A DNA stretch of 33,428 bases from Betaproteobacteria bacterium (lineage in GTDB: Bacteria > Pseudomonadota > Gammaproteobacteria > Burkholderiales > SG8-41), in the NCBI GenBank assembly GCA_028292225.1, contig JAQGMV010000071.1:1-33428 (forward strand), given 5' to 3'. A program made the position numbers and the translations under genes. Positions 23,487 through 31,198 of the stretch are shown here, piece by piece (position 1 is the stretch's first letter; each line of letters begins with the position of its first letter). The notes beneath the pieces are model-generated. The model did not search any database and was not told where the DNA came from. It worked only from the letters and a program-made list of their open reading frames with translations.

Positions 23487-24344
23487 GACAGGACGCAGGC
23501 GACAAAGCCGACATTATATGTAGTCGCCACGCCCATCGGTAATCTCAAGGACGTGACGCTGCGTGCGCTCGACATCTTCCGCCATGCCGACGTGATCGCA
23601 GCGGAAGACACTCGCGTCACCTCGAGGCTCCTCAACCACTACGGTATCGACGCGAAAAAGCTGCTGTCGCTGCACGAGCACAACGAGCAGCGTAGCGCGC
23701 CGCGCATCATCGCGGAGCTCGAGGCGGGCCGCTCAGTCGCGCTCGCGAGCGACGCGGGAACACCGGCGTTCTCGGATCCCGGTGCGCGGCTGGTGCACGC
23801 GGTAAGGGAGGCGGGTTATCCCGTCGTGCCGATCCCCGGCGCGAATGCTGCCGCGGCGGCGCTTTCGGCGAGCGGGCTCTTCGGTCCGCACTTCCTGTTC
23901 TACGGTTTCCTGCCTTCCAAACCCTCTGATCGCCGCAAAGCGCTCGAAGCGCTGACCGCGTTCCCTTACATGCTCGTGTTTTACGAAGCGCCGCATCGCG
24001 TGATCGAGGCGGTCGTGGACCTCGCGTCCGCACTCGGCGGATCGCGCCGCATCGTCATCGCGCGCGAGCTCACCAAGCTTTTCGAGTCGATACACGAATG
24101 CGGGCTCGGCGCAGCGGCTGAATGGCTGTCGGGGAATGCCGACCGCGTGAAAGGCGAGTTCGTGCTGATCGTCGAAGGCGCACCACCCGATGACGATGCC
24201 GAAGCAGCGCAGGCGAAGCGCACGCTCGAAGTGCTGCTCGAAGAGCTGCCGGTCAAACAGGCGGCGGCGCTCGCCGCGAAGATCACGGGGGCGAGGAAGA
24301 ACGAGTTGTATGCGCTGGCGCTGGAGTTAAAGCGCGAGTCGTAA
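23466..24344 (+). CDS. rsmI: 16S rRNA (cytidine-1402-2'-O)-methyltransferase
   Basis: 292 residues of the tetrapyrrole-methylase-like family. Motifs are LYVVATPIGNLKDVTLRAL, AAEDTRVTSRLLNHYGI, SDAGTPAFSDPGARLV and VPIPGANAAAAALSASGL, followed by the C-terminal region ending GARKNELYALALELK. It uses S-adenosylmethionine to 2'-O-methylate C1402 in the decoding centre, the same nucleotide that RsmH (28262-29188) methylates at N4. ATG 23466 is the only in-frame start before the conserved part. A TATAGT at about 23427 could be its -10 and lies inside the lpoA-like signal sequence. Confidence 0.96.
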   Translation: MERATGHDRTQATKPTLYVVATPIGNLKDVTLRALDIFRHADVIAAEDTRVTSRLLNHYGIDAKKLLSLHEHNEQRSAPRIIAELEAGRSVALASDAGTPAFSDPGARLVHAVREAGYPVVPIPGANAAAAALSASGLFGPHFLFYGFLPSKPSDRRKALEALTAFPYMLVFYEAPHRVIEAVVDLASALGGSRRIVIARELTKLFESIHECGLGAAAEWLSGNADRVKGEFVLIVEGAPPDDDAEAAQAKRTLEVLLEELPVKQAAALAAKITGARKNELYALALELKRES

Positions 24345-24428
24345 ACGGCGAACGGTAAACGGGGAGCGGGGCAGGCCCTGCGCTGGATGAGTGTCTTTAC
24401 GGTTTACCGTTTACGGTTTACCGTTCGC
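24341..24428. repeat. Inverted repeat, GTAAACGG/GCGAACGG family
   Basis: GCGAACGGTAAAC (24348-24360) and GTTTACCGTTCGC (24416-24428) are perfect inverted copies. Further GTAAACG and TTTACGG heptamers extend both arms, the right one reading as about four tandem heptamers from 24396. The left arm begins in the rsmI stop codon and the right arm ends 26 nt before pyrC. Confidence 0.85.
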
Positions 24429-24454
24429 GTCACTTACAACCTCATCCTTCCACG

Positions 24455-25486
24455 ATGCAACGCATAACCCTCATCCGCCCCGACGACTGGCACCTGCACC
24501 TGCGCGACGGCGACCCCATGCGCGCCGTGCTGCAGGACACTGCGGCGCGGTTCGGACGCGCGATCGTCATGCCCAATCTGCGGCCCCCGGTCACGACCAC
24601 CGAAGCCGCGCTCGGTTACCGGGATCGCATAGTCGCGGCATTACCGGCAGGCTCCGGTTTTCAGACGCTGATGACGCTCTATCTCACCGACAACAGCCGT
24701 CCCGAAGAAATCGCGCGCGCGAAGGCGAGCGGCGCGGTGCACGCGGTCAAGTACTACCCGGCCGGTGCGACGACCAATTCCGATTCCGGCGTCAGCGATC
24801 TCGCGCGGTGCTACCCGGTCCTGGAGGCGATGGCCGAGCACGGCATGCCGCTCCTCGTGCACGGCGAAGTGACCGACCCGGCGGTGGACATCTTCGACCG
24901 CGAGCGCGTTTTTCTCGAGCGGGTGCTGGAGCCGCTCGTCGCGCGATTCGAAAAGCTCAAAGTCGTCGTCGAGCACATCACGACCCGGGAAGCCGCGGAT
25001 TTCGTGCGCACGGCGCCCGCGACCGTCGCCGCGACGATCACGGCGCATCATTTGCTGCTCAACCGCAATGCCTTGTTCGTCGGCGGGATCCGCCCGCATC
25101 ACTACTGTCTTCCCGTCATCAAGCGCGAGATTCACCGTGAAGCGCTGGTCGCCGCGGCGATCAGCGGCGACTCCAAGTTCTTCCTCGGCACCGACAGCGC
25201 CCCGCATGCGCGTCACACCAAGGAGACGAGCTGCGGCTGTGCGGGTGTTTATACGGCGCACGCCGGGATCGAGCTCTATGCGGAGGCTTTCGACGCCGCG
25301 GGAGCGCTCGAAAAGCTCGAGAATTTCGCGAGCCGCTACGGCCCCGGGTTCTACGGGCTGCCGTGCAATACCGAGCGCATCACGCTCGAGAAATCCGACT
25401 GGCACGTGCCCGCAGAGATCGGCTTTGGCGCCGATTCGCTCGTGCCTTTCCGGGCCGGCGAGCGCGTCGGCTGGCGCATCGTGTAA
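24455..25486 (+). CDS. pyrC: Dihydroorotase, class II
   Basis: 343 residues, standard for the E. coli-type enzyme. Zinc ligands are His13 and His15 in [11 protein letters not shown], the carboxylated Lys99 in [16 protein letters not shown], and His136 in LLVHGE. The [15 protein letters not shown] segment carries the catalytic Asp. It cyclises carbamoyl-aspartate to dihydroorotate in pyrimidine synthesis. The start has no strong ribosome site. The upstream spacer is occupied by the heptamer repeat. Confidence 0.97.
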   Translation: MQRITLIRPDDWHLHLRDGDPMRAVLQDTAARFGRAIVMPNLRPPVTTTEAALGYRDRIVAALPAGSGFQTLMTLYLTDNSRPEEIARAKASGAVHAVKYYPAGATTNSDSGVSDLARCYPVLEAMAEHGMPLLVHGEVTDPAVDIFDRERVFLERVLEPLVARFEKLKVVVEHITTREAADFVRTAPATVAATITAHHLLLNRNALFVGGIRPHHYCLPVIKREIHREALVAAAISGDSKFFLGTDSAPHARHTKETSCGCAGVYTAHAGIELYAEAFDAAGALEKLENFASRYGPGFYGLPCNTERITLEKSDWHVPAEIGFGADSLVPFRAGERVGWRIV

Positions 25487-25520
25487 GCGGCGGCGGCCCG
25501 CGAGGCGTTAGCTCAAGGAA

Positions 25521-26117
25521 ATGGACCCGCTCACCGAAACCCACTCGCGAGTCGTCGCGCACGCGTGCTGCCCCCGGCTTCCTGCCGGAGATCTCTGGGT
25601 CTTCGGTTACGGCTCGCTCATGTGGGACCCTGGTTTCGAATACGTGCGCTGCCAGCGGGCGATGCTGCGCGGCTATCACCGCGCGTTCTGCGTGACCTCG
25701 ACGCGCTACCGCGGAACGCCCGAACGTCCCGGTCTCGTGCTCGGGCTCGACCGTGGAGGGTGCTGCCGCGGCATGGCTTTTCTCGTCGCTGACGCGCACG
25801 TCGAAAGCGTCCTCCAGACCCTGTGGGACCGCGAAATGCCACGCAGGGTCTACAGCCCGCGGGTGGTGAAATTGGATCTCGGCGACGGGAAAGTGAGCGC
25901 TCTGACCTTCGTCGCAGATCGCGCGCACGATGCCTACACCGGGGCGCTCGAACTCGAAGCGGCGGCGCGCACCATCGCCGACTGCAGCGGCGCGCGCGGA
26001 CCCAACGCCGACTATCTCTTCAACACCCTGCGTCACCTCGACGCCCTGGGCATCCGCGAGCGCCGGCTCGACGAGTTGTGCGACGCGGTGCGGGCGCTGC
26101 AACTTCCCCGGCGCTAG
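25521..26117 (+). CDS. Gamma-glutamylcyclotransferase (ChaC-like)
   Basis: 198 residues. The glycine-rich substrate loop VFGYGSLMW is at 27-35, and the putative catalytic acid is Glu105 in LWDREMPRRVY. ChaC-type enzymes cleave glutathione or other gamma-glutamyl peptides to 5-oxoproline. AAGGA lies only 1-2 nt before ATG 25521, too close to be ideal, so a later start is possible, though the conserved domain begins only at residue 25. It lies 34 nt after pyrC and is likely co-transcribed. The stop codon sits inside a 20-bp palindrome. Confidence 0.92.
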   Translation: MDPLTETHSRVVAHACCPRLPAGDLWVFGYGSLMWDPGFEYVRCQRAMLRGYHRAFCVTSTRYRGTPERPGLVLGLDRGGCCRGMAFLVADAHVESVLQTLWDREMPRRVYSPRVVKLDLGDGKVSALTFVADRAHDAYTGALELEAAARTIADCSGARGPNADYLFNTLRHLDALGIRERRLDELCDAVRALQLPRR

Positions 26118-26125
26118 CGCCGGGG
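26106..26125 (+). terminator. Perfect 20-bp palindrome over the chaC-like stop
   Basis: CCCCGGCGCT followed by AGCGCCGGGG makes a perfect palindrome containing the TAG stop. As RNA it would form an 8-bp GC stem with a 4-nt loop. No U-run follows, so it may slow or end transcription only with help. Confidence 0.45.
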
Positions 26126-26153
26126 TCGTCGGGACCCGACGGGCGGTAAACGA

Positions 26154-26181
26154 ACGGAGGAAAACCAGGGTTTCCCTCCGT
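26154..26181. repeat. Hairpin-forming inverted repeat between convergent genes
   Basis: ACGGAGGAAAAC (26154-26165) pairs with GTTTCCCTCCGT (26170-26181) with one mismatch and a 4-nt loop. GCGGT just outside on the left and ACCGC on the right can add to the stem. It lies between the ChaC-like gene and the convergent membrane protein gene and may be their shared terminator. Confidence 0.5.
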
Positions 26182-26247
26182 AACCGCGCTTCCTACAGGG
26201 CTCGCTGGTGCTCGCTTTGCTGCTCTGAATCCGGACGACCCCCACCT

Positions 26248-26766
26248 TTACGGGAAAGCGGGAATAGTCGGTTCGAATCCGCCTGAAAGAGCTTCGGGGT
26301 GCCGGCGGGCGATCGTCTCGCAGATCTCCCGCACCCGGCGCATCGGCACGTCGACCATCATCAGCACCTTCCCGTCTGCCATATCGCGCTCGAACCCCTT
26401 CAACCGCGAGTTCGGCACCGAGCTTGCGACCATGCTCGACACCCACGCGCCGAAGACCGCGCCGCCGATCGCGGCGAGCAGGACCGTCATCAGCATGAGC
26501 GTCGCGCCTTCGGGCGGGAAAAAGACGAGCAGGCCGCCCGCCACCGCGCCGACGACGGCGCCGATGACCACGCCCATCTGCGCGCCGTGAACGATGTCGG
26601 TCTTCTGCAGGACGTTCGCTTCGGGCAAGTCGGGAGGCAGCGAGTCGCGTTTCGACAGGAAGTGGATGTGCCTGCACTCGATGCGCGCGAGCAGCAGGTC
26701 GTTGAGCATCGCCCTCGCGCATTCGACATCGGGCAGAACGAAGTAGAGTCTACGGCGCATAAGCAT
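26248..26766 (-). CDS. Small membrane protein with glycine-rich helical pair (DUF1269-like)
   Basis: 172 residues from ATG 26766, which follows a near-perfect AAGGAGGT; the frame is open upstream but lacks any ribosome site. The N-terminal part (1-60) looks like a small cytosolic alpha/beta domain (RRRLYFVLPDVECARAMLNDLLLARIE). Two glycine-rich transmembrane helices follow (63-83 and 90-112), then a C-terminal cytosolic part with VPMRRVREICETIARRHPEA. It resembles DUF1269-type proteins by layout. The function is not known. It is divergent from rnpB across about 105 nt. Confidence 0.85.
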   Translation of the reverse strand: MLMRRRLYFVLPDVECARAMLNDLLLARIECRHIHFLSKRDSLPPDLPEANVLQKTDIVHGAQMGVVIGAVVGAVAGGLLVFFPPEGATLMLMTVLLAAIGGAVFGAWVSSMVASSVPNSRLKGFERDMADGKVLMMVDVPMRRVREICETIARRHPEALSGGFEPTIPAFP

Positions 26767-26833
26767 CGAAACCTCCTTCTGGCCGGGGAAAAAGCCGGCC
26801 CATGGGTGCAACTCTAAACCCGTGTGAAGCTGT

Positions 26834-26863
26834 TCGGAACCCCGGGCGTCCACGATGTAAAAT
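26834..26863 (+). promoter_or_regulatory. rnpB promoter, -10 element TAAAAT
   Basis: TAAAAT (26858-26863) lies 9 nt before the first nucleotide of the RNase P RNA, as expected for a sigma-70 -10. The matching -35 region (about 26834-26839, TCGGAA-like) is weak. Confidence 0.55.
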
Positions 26864-26871
26864 AAAGGGGC

Positions 26872-27310
26872 GAAGCTGGCCAGGCAGCCGCTGCGTGCGG
26901 GTTTAACCGGCGATGCAAGTCGCCGCTCCGTACGTAGAGGAAAGTCCGGGCTCCACAGGGTACGGTGACGGGTAACTCCCGTCCGCGCATAAGGTGTCGC
27001 GGTCTTTGCCGCCGCAAGGCGGCAAAGAGTCTCGAATCGGAGAAGGGTGTGGCAACATACCCGACTCCATGAGAGATACCGCGGCGCTCAAGGCGAGGAA
27101 TAGGGCCACAGAGACGAGTCTCACGTCGGTGCGCGCAAGCGCATCGGCGTGAGGGTGAAACGCGGCAACCTCCACCGGGAGCAACACCAAATAGGCGAGC
27201 GATGACGCTTCCCGCCGAGCTCGCGGGTAGGTGGCTTGAGCCTCCGGAGTAATCCGGAGGCCAGAGGAATGGCTGTCCACGACAGAACCCGGCTTATCGG
27301 CCGGCTTCGC
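26872..27310 (+). ncRNA. rnpB: RNase P RNA (class A), with an extra branched insertion
   Basis: The 5' end GAAGCTGGCC pairs with the 3' end GGCCGGCTTC as helix P1. The universally conserved GAGGAAAGTCCGGGCTCC is at about 26937-26954. Later conserved blocks are AGGGTGAAACG (about 27152), GGAGCAACACCAAATAGG, and ACGACAGAACCCGGCTTATC near the 3' end. It is the catalytic RNA that trims tRNA 5' leaders. After helix P9 (GACGGG/CCCGTC, 26967-26983), a segment at 26996-27085 forms an 8-bp closing stem with two inner hairpins, both capped by GCAA loops. That is larger than the short hairpin I recall for Ralstonia. Ends were set from P1 and could be off by a few nucleotides. Confidence 0.96.
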
Positions 27311-27333
27311 ATTCAGATCTTGGACGCTTCCGC

Positions 27334-27360
27334 GGCTCTGCGGCTTTTCGCCGCAGAGCC
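27334..27360 (+). terminator. Hairpin downstream of rnpB
   Basis: GGCTCTGCGGC (27334-27344) and GCCGCAGAGCC (27350-27360) form a perfect 11-bp stem with a TTTTC loop, 24 nt after rnpB. Only TT follows, so the U-tract is poor; the strong stem still makes it the best terminator candidate for rnpB. Confidence 0.6.
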
Positions 27361-27375
27361 TTGGGCGTAACTGCG

Positions 27376-27482
27376 CGCGCGGAAAGGTCTCCGACGCTTC
27401 AGGGCATAGCGGCCCGCGGCCGAGACGCCTTAGGGGGCGTCACGGCCTGTTCAGGCGCCTGGCGCTATGTACCGTCCGCGCG
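27376..27482. other. Nested-stem structured block between rnpB and mraZ
   Basis: This is part of a gene-free stretch (27311-27818). Three nested pairings are seen: CGCGCGG (27376-27382) with CCGCGCG (27476-27482); CATAGCG (27405-27411) with CGCTATG (27463-27469); and the hairpin GGCCG-A-GACGCC (27418-27429) with GGCGTC-A-CGGCC (27436-27447), 11 bp around one A-A mismatch. No convincing protein is encoded. It could be an RNA element or simply a GC-rich palindromic repeat; the strand cannot be decided. The rest of the stretch (27483-27706) shows only the inverted repeat at 27564. Confidence 0.4.
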
Positions 27483-27563
27483 GCCGTTTTCGAGCCTATC
27501 GGGCATCGCGCAGCGCACCCTGCACGTTCACGCGAGGCCCAACCGGGTTCTCCCACTTTGGGT

Positions 27564-27588
27564 GTACTTAAGGTTCTACTTTAAGTAC
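27564..27588. promoter_or_regulatory. AT-rich inverted repeat upstream of the dcw cluster
   Basis: GTACTTAA (27564-27571) and TTAAGTAC (27581-27588) are perfect 8-bp inverted copies with a 9-nt spacer, standing out in GC-rich DNA about 120 nt upstream of the mraZ -35. It has the form of a dimeric regulator's operator; the regulator is not known. Confidence 0.4.
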
Positions 27589-27706
27589 GATCCCTAGCGC
27601 ATTGCCTGTACAACTCAAACGAAGTTTGGTATTTCCCGGATGTGAAACCGGCGCAACACTCTGCGGTAAGTCTTTGTCGCCAAACCAGAAAAACCTCCGA
27701 AAGCGC

Positions 27707-27735
27707 TTGACCCCCCCCGGCACTTTCAATATAGT
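27707..27735 (+). promoter_or_regulatory. mraZ (dcw) promoter
   Basis: TTGACC (27707-27712) and TATAGT (27730-27735) are separated by exactly 17 nt, a near-consensus sigma-70 promoter. Transcription would start near 27742, inside the MraZ boxes, leaving a leader of about 75 nt before GTG 27819. Confidence 0.75.
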
Positions 27736-27763
27736 GGGACGAAGTGGTAGAAAGTGGGAGAAA
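27734..27763 (+). promoter_or_regulatory. MraZ operator: three 10-bp direct repeats
   Basis: GTGGGACGAA, GTGGTAGAAA and GTGGGAGAAA follow each other at a 10-bp period, overlapping the -10 and the predicted start site. MraZ is known to bind TGGG-type direct repeats with this spacing before its own gene and to repress it. The middle box has GTGGT instead of GTGGG. Confidence 0.8.
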
Positions 27764-27818
27764 GCGCCGTTTCCATAACCTGGGAGGCGCCGCCGGGCCC
27801 CACGGGGTGAGGGCGCTC

Positions 27819-28265
27819 GTGTTCCGCGGCATTTCGCAATTAAATCTGGACGTTAAAGGCAGGCTCGCAGTGCCGGCGAGGCATCGCGATGCCCTGCTCG
27901 AGCGTTGCGCGGGGCATCTGGTCATCACGGCCGACGCCGACCGCTGCCTGCTCGTCTACCCGCTCCCCGACTGGGAGCTCATCCAGCAAAAGCTCGAAGG
28001 GCTCTCGAACCTCGACCCGCGCGTGCGCGAGCTGCAGCGGCGGTTGATCGGTTTTGCCGTCGATGTGGACATGGACGGCGCCGGGCGCGTTCTCATCTCG
28101 CCGGCTTTGCGCGAGTACGCGCAGCTCGACAAAGCCGTGGTGCTGGTGGGGCAGGGCAAGAAATTCGAGCTGTGGAACAAGGACACCTGGGAGCAACTCA
28201 TCGCGAGGCCAGGCGGCCTGACCCCGGGTGGCCTGCCGCCCGAGCTCGAGGGCTTCTCCCTGTGA
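27819..28265 (+). CDS. mraZ: Transcriptional regulator MraZ
   Basis: 148 residues from GTG 27819, chosen because it gives the family start (M)[18 protein letters not shown] and follows GGGGTGAGGG. Upstream in-frame codons lie in the operator. Two SpoVT-AbrB-type DNA-binding repeats are present, with DVKGRL and DGAGRV as the conserved turns. MraZ forms a ring-shaped oligomer that represses its own operon. Its TGA overlaps the rsmH GTG as GTGA. It is the first gene of the dcw cluster. Confidence 0.95.
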   Translation: MFRGISQLNLDVKGRLAVPARHRDALLERCAGHLVITADADRCLLVYPLPDWELIQQKLEGLSNLDPRVRELQRRLIGFAVDVDMDGAGRVLISPALREYAQLDKAVVLVGQGKKFELWNKDTWEQLIARPGGLTPGGLPPELEGFSL

Positions 28266-29188
28266 GCGATGTTCACGCCGCCGTCCTGCTCCACGAAGCC
28301 GTAGAGGGCCTGAACGTCGCCAAAAGCGGGACCTACGTCGATTGCACGTACGGCCGCGGTGGTCACAGCCGGCTGATCCTCGCCAGCCTCGGTCCCGACG
28401 GGCGCCTGATCGCGATCGACCGCGACCCGCAGGCCGTGAGCGCCGCAGCCGCGATCGACGACCCGCGCTTCACGATCGTTCACGGCGCGTTCGGCCGCCT
28501 TTCCGAGCTGCTGGCCGCGCTCGGCATCGGCCGGGTGCACGGCATCCTGATGGACATCGGAATCTCTTCACCGCAGCTCGATCAGGGCGAGCGCGGTTTT
28601 TCGTTCAGACAGGATGCGCCGCTCGACATGCGCATGGACACCACCAGGGGCACGACTGCGGCGGAGTGGCTCGCCACCGCGACTGAATCCGAGATCCGGG
28701 AGGTCATAAGAAACTATGGTGAAGAACGGTTTGCTAAACAGATTGCAGCAGCGGTTGTTGAGGCTCGATCGCGAGGGCCTCTCGGCACCACTGGGCAGCT
28801 TGCCGCGCTCGTGGCAGACGCCGTTCCCACGCGCGAGCCACGCCAGGATCCGGCGACGCGCACGTTTCAAGCTCTACGGATTCACGTCAATCAGGAGCTT
28901 GAAGAGCTTTCGCTAGCGCTGCCCCAGGCGGCTGACCTGCTCGAGCCCGGCGGCAGGCTGGTGGTGATCAGCTTCCACTCGCTCGAGGATCGCATCGTGA
29001 AGCGTTTCATGCGCGAGCAGTCGCGCGCGGACACGATGCCGCCGCGGCTCGCAGTGCGCGCGCGCGACCTGCCGGAGCCGAGGCTGCGCATCGTCGGCAA
29101 GGCGCGCCGCCCGTCCGACGCCGAAGTCGCCGCGAACCCGCGGGCACGCAGCGCCATCATGCGTGTAGCAGAAAGAACCGCAGCGTAG
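28262..29188 (+). CDS. rsmH: 16S rRNA (cytosine-1402-N4)-methyltransferase
   Basis: 308 residues from GTG 28262, which overlaps the mraZ stop by 4 nt and gives the usual beginning [14 protein letters not shown]. Family motifs are [16 protein letters not shown] (S-adenosylmethionine loop), [27 protein letters not shown] followed by [24 protein letters not shown] and [17 protein letters not shown]. It methylates N4 of C1402, complementing RsmI. The frame is open upstream through mraZ, but that part is mraZ in another frame. Confidence 0.97.
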   Translation: MSDVHAAVLLHEAVEGLNVAKSGTYVDCTYGRGGHSRLILASLGPDGRLIAIDRDPQAVSAAAAIDDPRFTIVHGAFGRLSELLAALGIGRVHGILMDIGISSPQLDQGERGFSFRQDAPLDMRMDTTRGTTAAEWLATATESEIREVIRNYGEERFAKQIAAAVVEARSRGPLGTTGQLAALVADAVPTREPRQDPATRTFQALRIHVNQELEELSLALPQAADLLEPGGRLVVISFHSLEDRIVKRFMREQSRADTMPPRLAVRARDLPEPRLRIVGKARRPSDAEVAANPRARSAIMRVAERTAA

Positions 29189-29192
29189 CGAC

Positions 29193-29474
29193 GTGGCCAA
29201 GCTCAATCTCATCCTGCTCGGCATCCTCGTCGGGTGCGCTCTCATGCTCGTCACCTCGCAGCACCAGGCTCGCAAGCTCTACGTCGAGCTGCAGAAGGAG
29301 CAGGAACTCGCGAGGCAGCTCGAGGTCGAGTGGGGCCAGCTCCAGCTCGAACAGAGCACCTGGGCGACTCACGCGCGGATCGAGAAGATCGCCGCGCGCA
29401 ATCTGGGCATGCGGGTGCCGACCGCGGCGCGCGTGCAGGTGCTCGGGCGCAAGGCCGAGAACGAGCTCAAATGA
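29193..29474 (+). CDS. ftsL: Cell division protein FtsL
   Basis: 93 residues from GTG 29193, 4 nt after rsmH. It is a short bitopic protein: one transmembrane helix (about 4-21, LNLILLGILVGCALMLVT), then a periplasmic coiled coil rich in Glu, Gln and Leu (about 28-60), then the IEKIAARNLGMRVP motif typical of FtsL. It forms a complex with FtsB and FtsQ that activates FtsW-FtsI. Identity rests on position and motif, since FtsL is poorly conserved. The stop overlaps ftsI as ATGA. Confidence 0.93.
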   Translation: MAKLNLILLGILVGCALMLVTSQHQARKLYVELQKEQELARQLEVEWGQLQLEQSTWATHARIEKIAARNLGMRVPTAARVQVLGRKAENELK

Positions 29475-31198
29475 AAGCGACTTCGCCCGCGCTGGCGCTC
29501 AAATTCTCGCCTTGGCGCTCGCGCCTGCTGCTGATCGGGCTGGTCGGCTGGTTCATCGCGCTCGTCGCGCGCGCGGTGTACCTCCAGGGCCTGCACAACG
29601 ATTTCCTCCAGGCCAAAGGCGAGTCGCGCTACTCGCGCGTGCTTTCGCTCTCCGCCACCCGCGGCATGATCGTCGACCGCAACAACGACCCGCTCGCGAT
29701 TTCCACCCCGGTCGAATCGGTCGCGGCGAGCCCTTCCGACATGGATGCGACCTCGGCCCAACTCGCGCGTCTCGCGCGCCTGCTCGAGACGGACCCAGCC
29801 GAGCTGAGGAAGCGGCTCGTCGACACCAAGCGCGATTTCGTTTACCTGAAACGCCAGCTCCCGCCCGATCAGGCCTCTAAGATCGTCGAGCTCGGCATCC
29901 CCGGCGTGTTTCTTCAGCGCGAGTACCGCCGCTACTACCCGGGCGGTGAGGTGATGGCCCATCTCATCGGCTTCACCGACATCGACGAGAAAGGCCAGGA
30001 AGCGCTCGAGCTCGCGTTCGATTCGGAGCTGACGGGCAAACCCGGAAGCCGCCGCGTGATCAAGGACCGCCGCGGCCACATCGTCGAAGACGTCGACAGC
30101 ATCCGGAAGCCGCAGGACGGGCAGAAGCTCGCGCTGTCGATCGATGCGCGTATCCAGTACCTCGCGTTTCGCGAGCTGAAGGAAGCGGTCGCCGAGAATC
30201 GCGCCAAGGCGGGCGGCATCGTGGTGCTCGATGCGAACAGCGGTGAAGTGCTCGCGATGGCGAACCTCCCGACCTACAACCCGAATAACCGCAACAAGGT
30301 CGATACCAGGCGCATGCGCAATCGCGCGGTGACCGATCTGTTCGAGCCGGGTTCGACGCTCAAGCCTTTCACCGCGGCCGCAGCGCTCGAGGCCGGGCAC
30401 TTCAAGCCCGAGACGATCATCCAGACCGCGCCCGGCTATCTGACGATCGGCAACCGTACCATCCACGACGCGCACGCGCAGGGCGCGCTCACGGTATCGC
30501 AGGTGATCCAGAAATCGTCGAACGTCGGCGCCGCCAAGATGGCGCTGTCGCTGCCGCCCGAGACCCTGTGGACGCTCTTCAAGAACGTCGGGTTCGGAAC
30601 GCCGCCGGATTCGGGTTTTCCAGGCGAGGTCTCGGGCAAGTTGAGAGCGTACGCCACCTGGAAACCGATCGAGCAGGCGACGATGTCCTACGGCCACGGG
30701 ATCTCGGTGTCGCTGCTCCAGCTGGCGCGGGCATACACGATCTTCGCCAACGACGGCGAGATCGCCCCGCTCACGCTCCAGAAACGCGACAAGCCGGCCG
30801 AGCGCGTGCGAGTCATCAAAGCGGAGACGGCACAGGCGTTGCGCGCGATGCTCGAGCTTGCGGTGCAGCCGGGCGGAACGGCGCCCAAAGCGCAGATCGC
30901 CGGTTATCGGGTGGGCGGCAAGACCGGCACCGCGCACAAGCTCGAAGGCCGCAGCTATGCCAACAAATACGTCTCTTCGTTCATCGGGCTCGCGCCGGCA
31001 TCGAATCCGCGCCTGATCGTCGCGGTCATGATCGACGAGCCTTCGGCGGGTCAGTATTACGGCGGGACCGTCGCCGGGCCGGTGTTCAACCGCGTGATGA
31101 GCGGCGCGCTGCGTCTCATGGCCATTCCGCCCGACGCGCCGGTGAACAACGTCGTGCTGCCGCCGGCGAGCGAGCCTGAAGTGAAGGAAGAAGTGTGA
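29471..31198 (+). CDS. ftsI: Septal peptidoglycan transpeptidase FtsI (PBP3)
   Basis: 575 residues from ATG 29471. A short cytoplasmic tail and one membrane helix (about 19-37) lead to the periplasmic pedestal domain (RGMIVDRNNDPLAIS near 64-78) and the transpeptidase domain. The active-site motifs are Ser295 in GSTLK (SxxK with Lys298), SSN at 349-351 and KTG at 484-486. It cross-links septal murein and is the target of beta-lactams such as aztreonam. It overlaps ftsL by 4 nt and murE by 4 nt. Confidence 0.97.
   Translation: MKATSPALALKFSPWRSRLLLIGLVGWFIALVARAVYLQGLHNDFLQAKGESRYSRVLSLSATRGMIVDRNNDPLAISTPVESVAASPSDMDATSAQLARLARLLETDPAELRKRLVDTKRDFVYLKRQLPPDQASKIVELGIPGVFLQREYRRYYPGGEVMAHLIGFTDIDEKGQEALELAFDSELTGKPGSRRVIKDRRGHIVEDVDSIRKPQDGQKLALSIDARIQYLAFRELKEAVAENRAKAGGIVVLDANSGEVLAMANLPTYNPNNRNKVDTRRMRNRAVTDLFEPGSTLKPFTAAAALEAGHFKPETIIQTAPGYLTIGNRTIHDAHAQGALTVSQVIQKSSNVGAAKMALSLPPETLWTLFKNVGFGTPPDSGFPGEVSGKLRAYATWKPIEQATMSYGHGISVSLLQLARAYTIFANDGEIAPLTLQKRDKPAERVRVIKAETAQALRAMLELAVQPGGTAPKAQIAGYRVGGKTGTAHKLEGRSYANKYVSSFIGLAPASNPRLIVAVMIDEPSAGQYYGGTVAGPVFNRVMSGALRLMAIPPDAPVNNVVLPPASEPEVKEEV

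Noticed and set aside
27361-27597. A 78-codon open frame between rnpB and mraZ
   Set aside because: It has no ribosome site, no recognisable domain, runs through the nested stems and the AT-rich dyad, and has no neighbours to support it.
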